Source: Thermoanaerobaculia bacterium
Lineage (GTDB): Bacteria > Acidobacteriota > Thermoanaerobaculia > Gp7-AA8
Length of the DNA stretch: 36,038 bases
Assembly (NCBI GenBank): GCA_017883235.1
Contig: JADGNY010000070.1
Coordinates: 1-36,038 of the forward strand
Direction of reading: 5' to 3'
Part shown: piece after piece, positions 24,414-32,634 of the stretch
Layout of the letters: the number at the start of each line of letters is the position of its first letter
Numbering within the stretch: position 1 is the first letter of the stretch
Program-made: the position numbers and the translations under genes
The notes under the pieces: model-generated
The model's input: the letters and a program-made list of their open reading frames with translations, nothing else
The model's database searches: none
Told to the model about the DNA's origin: nothing

Positions 24414-24684
24414 AGATTTGTTGTTCGCGCCGATTCGCGCGGCGTGTGCTGATGATTCGAACGGTTTCGTCGTCTCGATAAGTGAAAGCCACGGTCAGCA
24501 GCCGGTGGAGCTCTGACGCACCGACAATGATAAAGCGATCTTCCCGTGTCGAGTGCTCCACATCGCCGTTGACCGGCGCGCCCCATTCACTGAACACGCT
24601 CGCTGCTTCTTCAAACGACACTCCGTGCTTGCGCAGGTTTGCGCCAGCCTTTGCGTCGTCCCATTCAAAGCCGGCAATCTTCAC
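24388..24684 (-). CDS. BrnT-family toxin, module 2
   Basis: A 98-residue predicted RNase toxin of the BrnT fold. [40 protein letters not shown] and VRIISTRRANRREQQIYEQE are the standard blocks. The start is GTG 24684, overlapping the deoA TGA as GTGA, so translation is coupled to thymidine phosphorylase. Having a toxin gene within a metabolic operon and without its own visible promoter is unusual: TA modules normally rely on autoregulated promoters. Confidence 0.92.
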   Translation of the reverse strand: MKIAGFEWDDAKAGANLRKHGVSFEEAASVFSEWGAPVNGDVEHSTREDRFIIVGASELHRLLTVAFTYRDDETVRIISTRRANRREQQIYEQEKRTS

Positions 24685-25994
24685 ACCAAGTGCTCGTGGA
24701 TCAACGGCCGCTCCTCCGGCTTCTCGTCTCCGAACGTCACGAATGACCGGTATCGCCTCGTCAGTTCATCCGCATCGCGCGGAGACTGTCCGAGCTGGAT
24801 GCGCGCGATGGTCTCGCCGGCGCGGACTTCATCCCCCGTCCTGCGGTCGAACATCACGCCGGCCGCGTAGTCGATCACGTCGTCCGACTTCTTGCGGCCG
24901 GCGCCGAGGTCGACGGTGAACATGCCGGCCTGATAGGTGTCGATGAAGGTGATGAACCCAGAGCGCGTTGCCTTCACCTCGATCGTCGTCCGCGGCTGCG
25001 GCAGAAGCGAGTAATCGTCGACGATCGACGGGTTGCCGCCCTGGGCCTTGATCCACAAGCGGGCCTGATCGAGCGCGCGGCCGGAGCGGAGCGCTTCATC
25101 GAGAGCAATGCCCGCGGACGCGTCGTCGAACTTACCGGACATGGCCAGGACACGGACGGCTTGGGCGCGCGTAACTTCCTCGACGTCCGCCGGCCCGTTA
25201 CCCTTCAGAACCTCGATCGTTTCGATGATCTCGTTCGCGTTCCCCGCGGCCACGCCCAGCGGGCGATCCATGTCGGTGATGAGCGCCTCGACGCGTGTGC
25301 CCGACCCGGCCGCGGCGGCGATGAGGCTCAGTGCCAGCGCCTTCGAGTCCTGGTAACGGCGCATGAAGGCGCCGCTGCCGGTCTTGACGTCGAGGATCAG
25401 GGCCGACGCGCCCATGGCCAGCTTCTTCGACATGATCGACGCCGTGATCAGCGGCAGCGACTCCACCGTCCCGGTGACGTCGCGCAGCGCGTAGATTTTC
25501 TTATCCGCCGGGGCGATCCCCTCGGTCGACGTCGAGATCACGCAGCCGGAGTCGGCGATGCTCTGATCGAACTGCTCGCGCGACAGCCGGGCGTTGAATC
25601 CGGGAATCGCTTCGAGCTTATCGAGCGTGCCGCCGGTGTGGCCGAGGCCGCGGCCGGAAAGCATGCCGATCTTGATCCCGCAGGCCGCCACCCACGGCGA
25701 GAGCACGAGCGACACCTTGTCGCCGACGCCGCCGGTGGAGTGTTTGTCGGCGATGAAGTCGTATTCGCTGCGCAGGTGCCATTCATCGCCGCTCCTCAGC
25801 ATGGACTGCGTCAGCGTGGCCATCTCCTCGGCGGTCATGCCGTTGATGGCGATGGCCATGAGCAGCGCCGACATCTGGTAATCGGGGATCTCGCCGCGCG
25901 TGTAGCGCTCGATGAACAGCTCGATCTCGCGCTGCTCCAGGGGAGCGCCGCGGCGCTTCCGGTTGAGAACTTCGTAGACATTCAGTTCGGACAT
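24681..25994 (-). CDS. deoA: Thymidine/pyrimidine-nucleoside phosphorylase
   Basis: Splits thymidine, and probably uridine, with phosphate into base and (deoxy)ribose 1-phosphate. From ATG 25994 (MSELNVYEVL) it has 437 residues. Family signature SGRGLGHTGGTLDKLE is present, as are DKHSTGGVGDKVSLVLSPWV for phosphate binding and ASIMSKKLAMGASALILDVK for base and sugar binding. The C-terminal domain (TIEVKATRSGFITFIDTYQA, GVMFDRRTGDEVRAGETIAR) is complete. The longer open frame upstream runs into queC and is not used. First gene of the minus-strand deo operon; divergent from queC with only 26 bases between the two starts. Confidence 0.96.
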   Translation of the reverse strand: MSELNVYEVLNRKRRGAPLEQREIELFIERYTRGEIPDYQMSALLMAIAINGMTAEEMATLTQSMLRSGDEWHLRSEYDFIADKHSTGGVGDKVSLVLSPWVAACGIKIGMLSGRGLGHTGGTLDKLEAIPGFNARLSREQFDQSIADSGCVISTSTEGIAPADKKIYALRDVTGTVESLPLITASIMSKKLAMGASALILDVKTGSGAFMRRYQDSKALALSLIAAAAGSGTRVEALITDMDRPLGVAAGNANEIIETIEVLKGNGPADVEEVTRAQAVRVLAMSGKFDDASAGIALDEALRSGRALDQARLWIKAQGGNPSIVDDYSLLPQPRTTIEVKATRSGFITFIDTYQAGMFTVDLGAGRKKSDDVIDYAAGVMFDRRTGDEVRAGETIARIQLGQSPRDADELTRRYRSFVTFGDEKPEERPLIHEHLV

Positions 25995-26020
25995 AGCGGG
26001 CGATTGTAGTATTCGGCGCC

Positions 26021-26695
26021 ATGAAAGCCGTCGTGCTGCTGAGTGGAGGACTCGACTCCGCCACCGTCCTGGCGATCGCGAAAAGTGAGGGCCGCGCCTG
26101 TTATGCGCTCTCGTTCGCGTACGGACAGCGTCATGGGATCGAGCTCGACGCGGCACGGCGTGTCGCGCAAGCGATCGGTGTCGACGAGCATGTCGTCTTC
26201 CCGATGGACCTGCGCCTTTTCGGCGGCAGCGCGCTGACTGGAGACATCGATGTTCCGAAGGACGCCGCCGACGCGCCTGGCATCCCGGTCACCTACGTCC
26301 CCGCGCGGAATACGATCTTCCTCTCGCTGGCCCTCGGCTACGCGGAGACGCGCGAGGCACGAGAGATCTGGATCGGCGTCAACGCCGTCGACTTCAGCGG
26401 CTATCCCGACTGCCGGCCGGAGTTTCTCGACGCCTTCCAGCGGGTGATCGTGACCGGCACACGCAGCGGCGTCGAGCACGGTGAGCCGCGTCTGGTCGCT
26501 CCGCTCGTGACGATGTCGAAGGCGGACATCATTCGCCGAGGGACGGCGTTGGGTGTCGATTATTCGCTGACGCACTCCTGTTACGACCCGGATGTCCGAG
26601 GCTTTGCCTGCGGGCATTGCGACTCCTGCATCCTGCGGCGGAGAGGGTTCGAGGAGGCAGGAGTCCCAGATCCAACGCGGTATGTTGAAGGATGA
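26021..26695 (+). CDS. queC: 7-cyano-7-deazaguanine synthase
   Basis: ATP-dependent enzyme that turns 7-carboxy-7-deazaguanine into preQ0, the precursor of queuosine in tRNA. The 224-residue product has the PP-loop SGGLDS at residues 8-13, [60 protein letters not shown] and the zinc site [20 protein letters not shown] with four cysteines. It sits with queE, the preceding enzyme, 183 bases downstream; queD and folE-type genes are not in the window. Little space separates it from deoA, and no ribosome-binding site is visible, so a leaderless or very short leader transcript is possible. Confidence 0.97.
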   Translation: MKAVVLLSGGLDSATVLAIAKSEGRACYALSFAYGQRHGIELDAARRVAQAIGVDEHVVFPMDLRLFGGSALTGDIDVPKDAADAPGIPVTYVPARNTIFLSLALGYAETREAREIWIGVNAVDFSGYPDCRPEFLDAFQRVIVTGTRSGVEHGEPRLVAPLVTMSKADIIRRGTALGVDYSLTHSCYDPDVRGFACGHCDSCILRRRGFEEAGVPDPTRYVEG

Positions 26696-26847
26696 AGGCT
26701 GACGAGACAGCATATTGGCTCGAGCTGATTGCCGAATCGGGGATGATCGCCACCTCGCGCATTGACCCGCTGATGCGAGAAACGAATGAGCTGACTGCAA
26801 TCCTCGTTACCTGCGTGCGTAAAGTAAAACAGCGTCGTAGGACTTAA
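26692..26847 (+). pseudogene. C-terminal remnant of a four-helix-bundle protein
   Basis: A 51-residue open frame whose ATG overlaps the queC stop (ATGA). [20 protein letters not shown], then LMRETNELTAILVTCVRK, matches the last two helices of the small four-helix-bundle family related to proteins encoded in 23S rRNA intervening sequences (ETxYWLxLLxESG...LxxExxELxAILxTxxK). The N-terminal 60-70 residues, with the SVPANIAEG-type motif, are missing, so this is a truncated gene lying in the queC-queE gap. It may be translated by coupling, but is unlikely to form the normal bundle. Confidence 0.75.
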
Positions 26848-26878
26848 GACTCATCCTTCATCCTTCTGACTTCCTTTC

Positions 26879-27511
26879 ATGCGCGTTACCGAAATCTTTC
26901 ACAGCATCCAGGGCGAATCAAGCCACGCCGGGCGCCCCTGTGTCTTCGTCCGTCTGACTGGCTGCAACCTGCGCTGCCGCTGGTGCGACTCCGAGTACAC
27001 GTTCACCGGCGGGGAGCGGATGTCGATCGATGAGGTGATCGAGCGCGTCCGGAGATACGGTTGCGATCTCGTCGAGGTCACCGGCGGCGAGCCGCTGGCA
27101 CAGAAAGAGGGGTTCGATTTGATCGGCCGCCTCTGCGACGAAGGTTTCGAAGTCCTGATCGAGACCTCGGGGTCGATCGACATCGAGCCGGTCGACCGCC
27201 GTGCGAAGATCATCCTCGACATCAAGTGCCCGGGCTCGCAGGAAGCGGAGAAAAACTACTGGCCGAACCTCGAAAAGCTCCGGCCGCATGACGAGATCAA
27301 GTTCGTCATCGGCGACCGCGCCGACTACGACTGGGCGCGCGGCGTGATCGAGGAGCGCAAGCTTGCCGGCCGCACGATCCTCTTTTCGCCGGTCTGGGGC
27401 GAGCTCGATCTGAAAACGCTGGCGGAGATGATGCTCGCCGACCGCGTGCCGGCCCGCCTGCAGACGCAACTGCACAAACACATCTGGGGCGCGGACGTGA
27501 AGGGAGTCTGA
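26879..27511 (+). CDS. queE: 7-carboxy-7-deazaguanine synthase
   Basis: Radical-SAM enzyme that rearranges 6-carboxytetrahydropterin to 7-carboxy-7-deazaguanine. The 210-residue product begins MRVTEIFHSIQGESSHAGRP, the family hallmark start, followed by FVRLTGCNLRCRWCD with the C-x3-C-x2-C cluster site. EVTGGEPLAQ binds SAM, and the product ends in LQTQLHKHIWG, as expected. It follows queC and overlaps the mce start by one base (TGATG). The order queC-queE is common. No preQ1 riboswitch could be recognised in the 26848-26878 gap, which is too short. Confidence 0.96.
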   Translation: MRVTEIFHSIQGESSHAGRPCVFVRLTGCNLRCRWCDSEYTFTGGERMSIDEVIERVRRYGCDLVEVTGGEPLAQKEGFDLIGRLCDEGFEVLIETSGSIDIEPVDRRAKIILDIKCPGSQEAEKNYWPNLEKLRPHDEIKFVIGDRADYDWARGVIEERKLAGRTILFSPVWGELDLKTLAEMMLADRVPARLQTQLHKHIWGADVKGV

Positions 27512-27909
27512 TGAACAAACCGACGCTCGACCACATCGGCATCGCCGTGAAATCGCTCGACGCCGCGAAGATTTACGAGGCCCTCGGGCTCTCCGTCAAT
27601 CACATCGAGACGGTGGCCACGCAAGGCGTTCGCACCGCCTTTCTCTCCGCCGGCGACGCCGACATCGAGCTCCTCGAGCCGTCGGGACCTGAGTCAACCG
27701 TGGCAAAGTTCATCGAGAAGCGCGGCGAAGGAATCCACCACATCTGTTTTCGCGTCGACGACATCGAGGCTCACCTCGGCAAGCTGAAAGCGCAGGGCTA
27801 CCGTCTCATCAATGAGGCGCCGGTTCCGGGCGCGCACGGCTGCCGCGTGGCCTTCCTGCACCCGGCCGCCGGCAACGGCGTTCTGATCGAGCTGAGTGAA
27901 AAACAATGA
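27511..27909 (+). CDS. mce: Methylmalonyl-CoA epimerase
   Basis: Converts (S)- to (R)-methylmalonyl-CoA in propionate and odd-chain fatty acid breakdown. A 132-residue protein of the VOC fold. Metal ligands are seen in LDHIGIAVKSLDAAKIYEAL (His), DIELLEPSGPESTVAKFIEK (Glu), GEGIHHICFRVDDIEAHL (His) and a final Glu in GVLIELSE. AFLHPAAGNGVLIEL is the standard ending. It overlaps queE by one base and the next gene by four, although its pathway differs from theirs; mutA/mutB are not in the window. Confidence 0.94.
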   Translation: MNKPTLDHIGIAVKSLDAAKIYEALGLSVNHIETVATQGVRTAFLSAGDADIELLEPSGPESTVAKFIEKRGEGIHHICFRVDDIEAHLGKLKAQGYRLINEAPVPGAHGCRVAFLHPAAGNGVLIELSEKQ

Positions 27910-28235
27910 TCGAAGGATTCCTGCCGGCGTCGCTGATCATCGTCAATCTCGTCAATCCGAAGGAGAAGTTCTTCGGGGTGCTGATGGCCCTCTCCTCCGC
28001 CGGCGTGACCATGCGCGGCATCAATCTCGACTCGTTCGAAGACTGGATCCATCAGATCGCCCGCAACGAGGAGCCGGATCTCGATCTCATCACCATGTTC
28101 GTCCCGCTCTTCCGCGTCGAACGGATCTTTCTCGACGAGCCCTCCGGCGCCATCAAATCGTACGGCCAGCGCTTTGAAGAGGTGGCAGGCACAACCATCC
28201 GCAAGTTCCTCGGGCTCGACGGTGCGGGCGACTGA
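27906..28235 (+). CDS. Conserved unknown protein after mce, 109 aa
   Basis: Starts at ATG 27906, overlapping the mce stop by four bases. Soluble and mixed alpha/beta: LPASLIIVNLVNPKEKFFGV, LMALSSAGVTMRGINLDSFE, DWIHQIARNEEPDLDLITMF, VPLFRVERIFLDEPSGAI. The VNPKEKFxGVLxxLSxAGVTxRGIxLxSFEDW pattern is, to my recollection, conserved in acidobacterial genomes next to mce, but I know of no assigned function. The small beta-rich N-terminal half could be Sm-like. No catalytic motif is apparent. Confidence 0.8.
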   Translation: MIEGFLPASLIIVNLVNPKEKFFGVLMALSSAGVTMRGINLDSFEDWIHQIARNEEPDLDLITMFVPLFRVERIFLDEPSGAIKSYGQRFEEVAGTTIRKFLGLDGAGD

Positions 28236-28269
28236 ATGTCGTCGATTGTGCGCGGTAGAATGCATTGCG

Positions 28270-28572
28270 ATGTCTGCTCACATTCAACTCGATCCCGAGT
28301 TCATCGCTGACTTCTGCAGGCGAAACCGGATTCGCAAGCTCGCGCTTTTCGGGTCGGTCTTGACAGACCGTTTCCGCTCCGACAGTGATGTGGATGTTCT
28401 GGTGGAGTTCGAGGAAGGAGCACGGGTGGGATACATCGCGATGGCGGGCATGGAAATCGAGCTTGGCGAAAGGCTTGGCCGAAAGGTCGACCTCAGAACG
28501 CCGGCCGAGCTGAGCCGCTACTTCCGCGATCAAGTCGTACATTCCGCCGAGGTGCAGTATTCCGCCGCCTGA
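28270..28572 (+). CDS. MNT-type nucleotidyltransferase, copy 1
   Basis: A 100-residue minimal nucleotidyltransferase (MNT, DUF4111/MntA-like) starting at ATG 28270. The fingerprint is complete: LALFGSVLTDRFRSDSDVDV with G28, S29 and the metal pair D40/D42, then VEFEEG and GRKVDLRTPAEL. In MntA-HepT systems this protein is the antitoxin that AMPylates the HepT toxin. It is followed not by HepT but by a second MNT gene, and the last codons of both (EVQYSAA, stop) are identical, so one arose by duplication. The frame stays open upstream to 28174 inside the preceding gene, but coding character begins at the chosen ATG. Confidence 0.9.
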   Translation: MSAHIQLDPEFIADFCRRNRIRKLALFGSVLTDRFRSDSDVDVLVEFEEGARVGYIAMAGMEIELGERLGRKVDLRTPAELSRYFRDQVVHSAEVQYSAA

Positions 28573-28613
28573 TATCGAGTGCGTTCGACGTAGGGCGTTA
28601 GAATACCTATCCG

Positions 28614-28916
28614 ATGGCAGCGCATGTTCATCTTGATCGGGAGTTCGTCGCCGAGTTCTGTCGGCGCAATCACATACGCAGGCTATCTTTGTTTGGATCG
28701 GTGCTAACGGAGCGGTTTCGGCCTGAGAGCGATCTCGATGTGTTGGTGGAATTCGAGCCGGGTGGCGAACCCGGTCTGATCGGGCTGGCGCGTATGCAAC
28801 TTGACCTCGAAGCCGTTGTCGGGCGACCGGTCGATCTTCGCACTCCGAAAGACCTGAGCCGCTTTTTCCGCGAAGAGGTGTTGCGGTTGGCCGAGGTGCA
28901 GTATTCCGCCGCCTGA
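28614..28916 (+). CDS. MNT-type nucleotidyltransferase, copy 2 (HepT partner)
   Basis: Same length and plan as copy 1: LSLFGSVLTERFRPESDLDV with G28, S29, D40 and D42, then VEFEPGGEPGLIGLARMQLD, GRPVDLRTPKDL and EVQYSAA. Roughly two thirds of residues match copy 1, with the catalytic fingerprint kept. It lies directly before the HepT-like gene, which makes it the working antitoxin candidate. Identical 3' ends suggest that gene conversion or a duplication endpoint is located there. Confidence 0.92.
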   Translation: MAAHVHLDREFVAEFCRRNHIRRLSLFGSVLTERFRPESDLDVLVEFEPGGEPGLIGLARMQLDLEAVVGRPVDLRTPKDLSRFFREEVLRLAEVQYSAA

Positions 28917-28926
28917 CCGCGCGCGG

Positions 28927-29253
28927 ATGCAGCATATTCTCGAGGCGGCGCAAACAATCGCCCGCTTCGCCGCGCGCTTCGACTCGGCTGAAAGTCTTCT
29001 TGCCGACGAGGCTGCCTTCTGGCTTGTGGTTCATATGATCGAGATCATCGGTGAGGCGGCCGGACACATCAGCGCCGAAACGCGAGCGCAACTTCAGCTG
29101 CCATGGGTGGAGATCGTTGCGATGCGCAACCGTCTCGCACATGGATACTTTGAAATCAACGAAGTCGTCATCTGGCGAACGGCCACCCTGGACGTGCCGG
29201 CTCTGGCGCACGCTATCGATGCCTTTCTGGAGCGCGAAGAACGAGGAGAATGA
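28927..29253 (+). CDS. HepT-like toxin (DUF86, HEPN fold)
   Basis: A 108-residue helical protein with the HEPN RNase motif R-x4-H-x-Y at R67, H72 and Y74 (MRNRLAHGYF). VHMIEIIGEAAGHIS and LPWVEIVAMRNRL are typical DUF86 text. ATG 28927 is used, but the in-frame sequence just upstream (PPPDRARMQHILEA) also matches HepT N-termini, so a non-canonical or further upstream start that overlaps the MNT gene is possible. The MNT partner precedes it by ten bases. The GAGGAG in its last codons provides the ribosome-binding site of the dihydropyrimidinase gene, so the TA module and the catabolic gene are tightly joined. Confidence 0.9.
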   Translation: MQHILEAAQTIARFAARFDSAESLLADEAAFWLVVHMIEIIGEAAGHISAETRAQLQLPWVEIVAMRNRLAHGYFEINEVVIWRTATLDVPALAHAIDAFLEREERGE

Positions 29254-29256
29254 GCC

Positions 29257-30642
29257 ATGACCACCCTCATCAAAAACGGCCGCGTCGTCACCGCGGTCGA
29301 TGACTACCATGCCGACATCCTGATCGAAGACGGCACCGTCGCCATGATCGGCAAATCGATCGATGCGAACGCCGACAAGGTCATCGACGCTAAGGGACGG
29401 CTCGTCATCCCCGGCGGGATCGATCCGCACACGCACATGGAGCTGCCGTTCGGCGGGACCTCAGCCTCCGACACGTTCGAGACGGGGACGATCGCGGCGG
29501 CGCATGGGGGAACGACCACCATCATCGACTTTGCCGTTCAGTACAAAGGACAGTCGCTGCAGCAGGCGGTGGATGCGTGGCACGCCAAGGCCGGCGGCAG
29601 GACGTCGATCGATTACGGGTTTCATCTCATCTGCACCGATCTGCCGGACGAGCGGCTGCCGGAGATGAAGTCGATGATCGATGAAGGGATCTCGAGCTTC
29701 AAACTCTTCATGGCCTATCCCGGAGTCTTTCTCGTCGATGACGCCACGATCTTCAAAGCGATGGGGACGGCCGGCGAAAACGGCGGGCTGATCTGCATGC
29801 ACGCGGAGAACGGCGTCGTCATCGATGCCATCGTCAAGAAAGCTCTGGCCGAGGGGAAGACGGCCCCGAAATATCACGCCCTGACCCGGCCGACGAAGGC
29901 GGAGGCGGAGGGCGTGCATCGAGCGATTGCACTTGCTGAAATGGCGGACGCTCCGGTGTACATCGTCCACCTCAGTTGCGACGACTCGCTGCAGGAAGTG
30001 ACGCGCGCCCGCGACATGGGCATCAACGCCTATGCCGAGACCTGTCCGCAGTACCTCTTCCTCGACTACAGCGTCTACGAGCAGCCCGGTTTCGAAGGGG
30101 CCAAGTACGTGATGACGCCGCCCATTCGCGAGAAGTGGAACCAGGAGAAGCTGTGGCGCGGGCTGAAATTCAACGATCTTCAGGTCGTCTCGACCGACCA
30201 CTGCCCGTTCTGTATGAAGGAGCAGAAGGAGCTCGGGAAGAACGACTTCTCGAAGATCCCCAACGGCGGTCCCGGCGTCGAGAACCGCATGTCGCTGGTC
30301 TACAACGGCGGCGTGGCGGAGGGGCGTATCTCACTGAATCGTTTCGTCGAGATCACCTCCACCTCGGCGGCAAAGATCTTCGGACTGTTTCCGCGCAAAG
30401 GAACGATCGCCGTCGGCAGCGACGCCGACATCGTCATCTTCGATCCGAATGAAGAGATGACCATCAGCGCGAAGACGCACCACATGAACGTCGACTACTC
30501 CTGCTACGAGGGGCGAAAGGTGAAGGGCGTTACGAAGACGGTGCTGTCGCGCGGGGATGTGGTGATCGAAGAGGGCAAGTACGTTGGGAAACCAGGGAAG
30601 GGCCAGTTCTTGAAACGGGGCCAGGCGTTTAGCCCGCGATAG
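29257..30642 (+). CDS. Dihydropyrimidinase (D-hydantoinase family)
   Basis: Zinc amidohydrolase that opens the ring of dihydrouracil, dihydrothymine or hydantoins. 461 residues, full length. Metal ligands are present: HTHMELPFGG, the carboxylated lysine in SSFKLFMAYPG, MHAENG, YIVHLSC and the Asp in STDHCPF. The C-terminal segment GTIAVGSDADIVIFDPNEEM closes the barrel in the usual way. The neighbouring NCS1 transporter and N-carbamoyl-beta-alanine amidohydrolase give uptake and the next reaction, so the set fits reductive pyrimidine degradation; dihydropyrimidine dehydrogenase (preA/preT) is not in the window. Confidence 0.95.
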   Translation: MTTLIKNGRVVTAVDDYHADILIEDGTVAMIGKSIDANADKVIDAKGRLVIPGGIDPHTHMELPFGGTSASDTFETGTIAAAHGGTTTIIDFAVQYKGQSLQQAVDAWHAKAGGRTSIDYGFHLICTDLPDERLPEMKSMIDEGISSFKLFMAYPGVFLVDDATIFKAMGTAGENGGLICMHAENGVVIDAIVKKALAEGKTAPKYHALTRPTKAEAEGVHRAIALAEMADAPVYIVHLSCDDSLQEVTRARDMGINAYAETCPQYLFLDYSVYEQPGFEGAKYVMTPPIREKWNQEKLWRGLKFNDLQVVSTDHCPFCMKEQKELGKNDFSKIPNGGPGVENRMSLVYNGGVAEGRISLNRFVEITSTSAAKIFGLFPRKGTIAVGSDADIVIFDPNEEMTISAKTHHMNVDYSCYEGRKVKGVTKTVLSRGDVVIEEGKYVGKPGKGQFLKRGQAFSPR

Positions 30643-30644
30643 CG

Positions 30645-30730
30645 CCTGGGACCGCGGGCGTCTCGCCCGCGTTTTGATGCCGGGCACCCTGCCGCTCGCA
30701 AGCGCAGGGCGAGACGCCCGCGCTCCCAGG
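30645..30730. repeat. GGGCGTCTCGCCC inverted pair
   Basis: Left arm 30645-30671 (CCTGGGA, CGCGGGCGTCTCGCCCGCG) and right arm 30704-30730 are complementary with few mismatches. Each arm is itself a palindrome around GCGTCTCGC or GCGAGACGC. The core GGCGTCTCGCC also occurs in the inner inverted repeat at 6826-6928. It lies between the dihydropyrimidinase and transporter genes and probably affects mRNA ends; the rest of the gap to 30820 shows nothing clear. Confidence 0.8.
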
Positions 30731-30820
30731 GGCTACGCACGAGGCCGCGTTCCGGATCGCTGTGGCATGGCACAATGTCGCCCACCCCTCACTTTGGGAA
30801 TCCCGTAGCGGAGGCAATGC

Positions 30821-32323
30821 ATGACTGACGCGGTCATCCAACACGAAGACGGACGTGTCGAGCTTCGCTCCGAGGAGGGGATTCGCACCAGTCCGCTGTA
30901 CAACCACGACTTGGCGCCGGTGCCAGTAGCTCAGCGGAACTGGACCACCTACAACTATGCCGCGCTCTGGATCGCCATGGCGCACTGCATCCCCACCTAC
31001 ATGATGTCGTCCGGCCTCATCGGCGCGGGGATGAACTGGTGGCAGGCGCTGCTAACCATTCTGGTCGGCAACACCATCGTCCTCGTCCCGATCCTCCTGA
31101 ACTCGCATGCGGGGACCAAATACGGCATCCCCTTCCCCGTCTTCGCACGCGCCAGCTACGGCACGCTCGGCTCCAACCTGCCAGCGCTCATGCGGGCCCT
31201 CGTCGCCTGCGGCTGGTTCGGGATTCAGGCCTGGATCGGCGGGGAGGCATTGCACACATTCTTCACGTCGATCCTTCCCTCATGGCCCGCGCTCCTCGGC
31301 AAGTTCGCCGGCCACGCCACGACTGAATGGATCTCGTTCCTCCTCTTCTGGCTGCTCAACATCCTCATCATCTATCGCGGCATGGACCTGCTCCGCCGCT
31401 TCGAGAACTGGGCGGCGCCGTTCGTCCTGGTCATGACGGCGCTCCTCCTCGGATGGGCGGTCTGGCGCGCGCACGGCCTCGGTTACCTGCTGCACGAGAA
31501 GGGGAAATTCGAAACGTGGGCGGCGTTCCGGCCGATCTTCATCCCCTCGCTGACGGCGATGATTGGCTTCTGGGCCACGCTATCGCTGAACATGCCCGAC
31601 TTCACCCGCTTCGGCCGCAGCCAGCGCGAGCAGGCCATCGGTCAGACGGTGGCCCTGCCAACGACGATGACCATCTTCGCGGCGATGGGCGTGATCATTA
31701 CCTCGGCCGCGGTGGTCATCTACCCGACGATGGGCATCAACCAGCTTTGGGATCCGCTCAAGCTGGTCGCACAGTTCAAGCAACCGCTGGTGGTGGCGAT
31801 CTCGATGTTCACCGTCGTCATCGCCACCCTCTCGGTCAACATCGCCGCGAACGTCGTCTCGCCCGCGAACGACTTCGCCAACGCCTTCCCGAAATGGATC
31901 TCATTCCGCACCGGCGGTCTGATCACCGGATTGCTGGCCATCGCCATGCAACCGTGGCGTCTGCTGGCCGACCCCTCTGGCTACATCTTCACGTGGCTCC
32001 TCGGCTACTCGGGCGGACTCGGGTCGATCGGCGGCGTGATGATCGTCGACTACTGGATCGTGCGGAAGAAGCTGCTGGTTCTCGGCGATCTCTATCGCAC
32101 CGAGGGCGCCTACCGGTACAACGCGGGCTGGAACTGGCGGGCCGTCTTCGCCACGCTCCTCGGCTGCACGGCAGCGTGGATCGGGCTTGTCGTCCCATCG
32201 TTGCGTCCGCTGTATGACTACGCGTGGTTCGTCGGCTTCGGCGTCGCAGCGATCACGCACTTGCTGTTGATGAAGGTTTTCCGCCCGCGCGGTGTTATCG
32301 ATCCGCAGCCTGTCGCCGCATGA
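30821..32323 (+). CDS. NCS1-family nucleobase/hydantoin transporter
   Basis: Sodium- or proton-coupled symporter for cytosine, uracil, allantoin or hydantoins. 500 residues with about 12 membrane helices. SPLYNHDLAPVPVAQRNWTT before the first helix, KYGIPFPVFARASYG between helices 2 and 3, ACGWFGIQAWIGGEAL in helix 3 and PDFTRFGRSQREQAIGQ are hallmark blocks of the NCS1 family, the last containing substrate-site residues. GYSGGLGSIGGVMIVDYWIV is also characteristic. Its stop overlaps the next ATG (ATGA). Gene order points to uptake of pyrimidine breakdown substrates, but the exact ligand cannot be decided. Confidence 0.94.
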   Translation: MTDAVIQHEDGRVELRSEEGIRTSPLYNHDLAPVPVAQRNWTTYNYAALWIAMAHCIPTYMMSSGLIGAGMNWWQALLTILVGNTIVLVPILLNSHAGTKYGIPFPVFARASYGTLGSNLPALMRALVACGWFGIQAWIGGEALHTFFTSILPSWPALLGKFAGHATTEWISFLLFWLLNILIIYRGMDLLRRFENWAAPFVLVMTALLLGWAVWRAHGLGYLLHEKGKFETWAAFRPIFIPSLTAMIGFWATLSLNMPDFTRFGRSQREQAIGQTVALPTTMTIFAAMGVIITSAAVVIYPTMGINQLWDPLKLVAQFKQPLVVAISMFTVVIATLSVNIAANVVSPANDFANAFPKWISFRTGGLITGLLAIAMQPWRLLADPSGYIFTWLLGYSGGLGSIGGVMIVDYWIVRKKLLVLGDLYRTEGAYRYNAGWNWRAVFATLLGCTAAWIGLVVPSLRPLYDYAWFVGFGVAAITHLLLMKVFRPRGVIDPQPVAA

Positions 32324-32634
32324 CTTCCATTCTCATACTCCTCCTCGTTGCAGTGGTCATCATCGTCGCCGGTGCCTCGATGCGACGGAAGGCTGCCGTT
32401 CGTCTGCAGCCCTCCACCGACCCCGAGCCGTTGCCGGACGCCGATCCGGAGCCGGTGCCGATCACCGAGCCGGAGCCGATGCCGCAACCGGAACCACCTC
32501 CACCCCAACCTGAGCCTCAGCCCACGATCATCGTCTCGGACGAACGCGAACCGCAGGTGCGGCCGAGCCTTGGGCAACCAACGCCGCCGCCCGTGGCGGC
32601 TATAATCCGCGAACCCAAATCGGAGAGAAAACGC
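32320..32634 (+). other. In-frame N-terminal extension: membrane anchor and Pro/Glu linker
   Basis: From ATG 32320, which overlaps the transporter stop, 105 codons run without a stop into the amidohydrolase. They encode a hydrophobic helix (MTSILILLLVAVVIIVAGAS), basic residues and a repetitive Pro/Glu linker (DPEPLPDADPEPVPITEPEP). The codons have the GC-rich third positions of a real gene. Normal members of the amidohydrolase family have nothing like it. It may be a separate small membrane protein whose stop was lost, or a real anchor for a fused enzyme. The style (helix plus acidic Pro-rich linker) recalls FtsY N-termini, only loosely. Confidence 0.5.

Noticed and set aside
26848-26878. 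preQ1 riboswitch before queE
   Set aside because: The gap is about 30 bases, and the direct repeat CTCATCCTTCATCC there is not a preQ1 aptamer.
28153-29436. 427-residue minus-strand frame across the MNT/HepT region
   Set aside because: Covered by three recognisable plus-strand genes; low-complexity shadow.
32570-32606. Promoter for the amidohydrolase from TTGGGC and TATAAT
   Set aside because: The -10 is good but the spacing to TTGGGC is 25 bases, and it lies within an open coding frame; listed only as a note.
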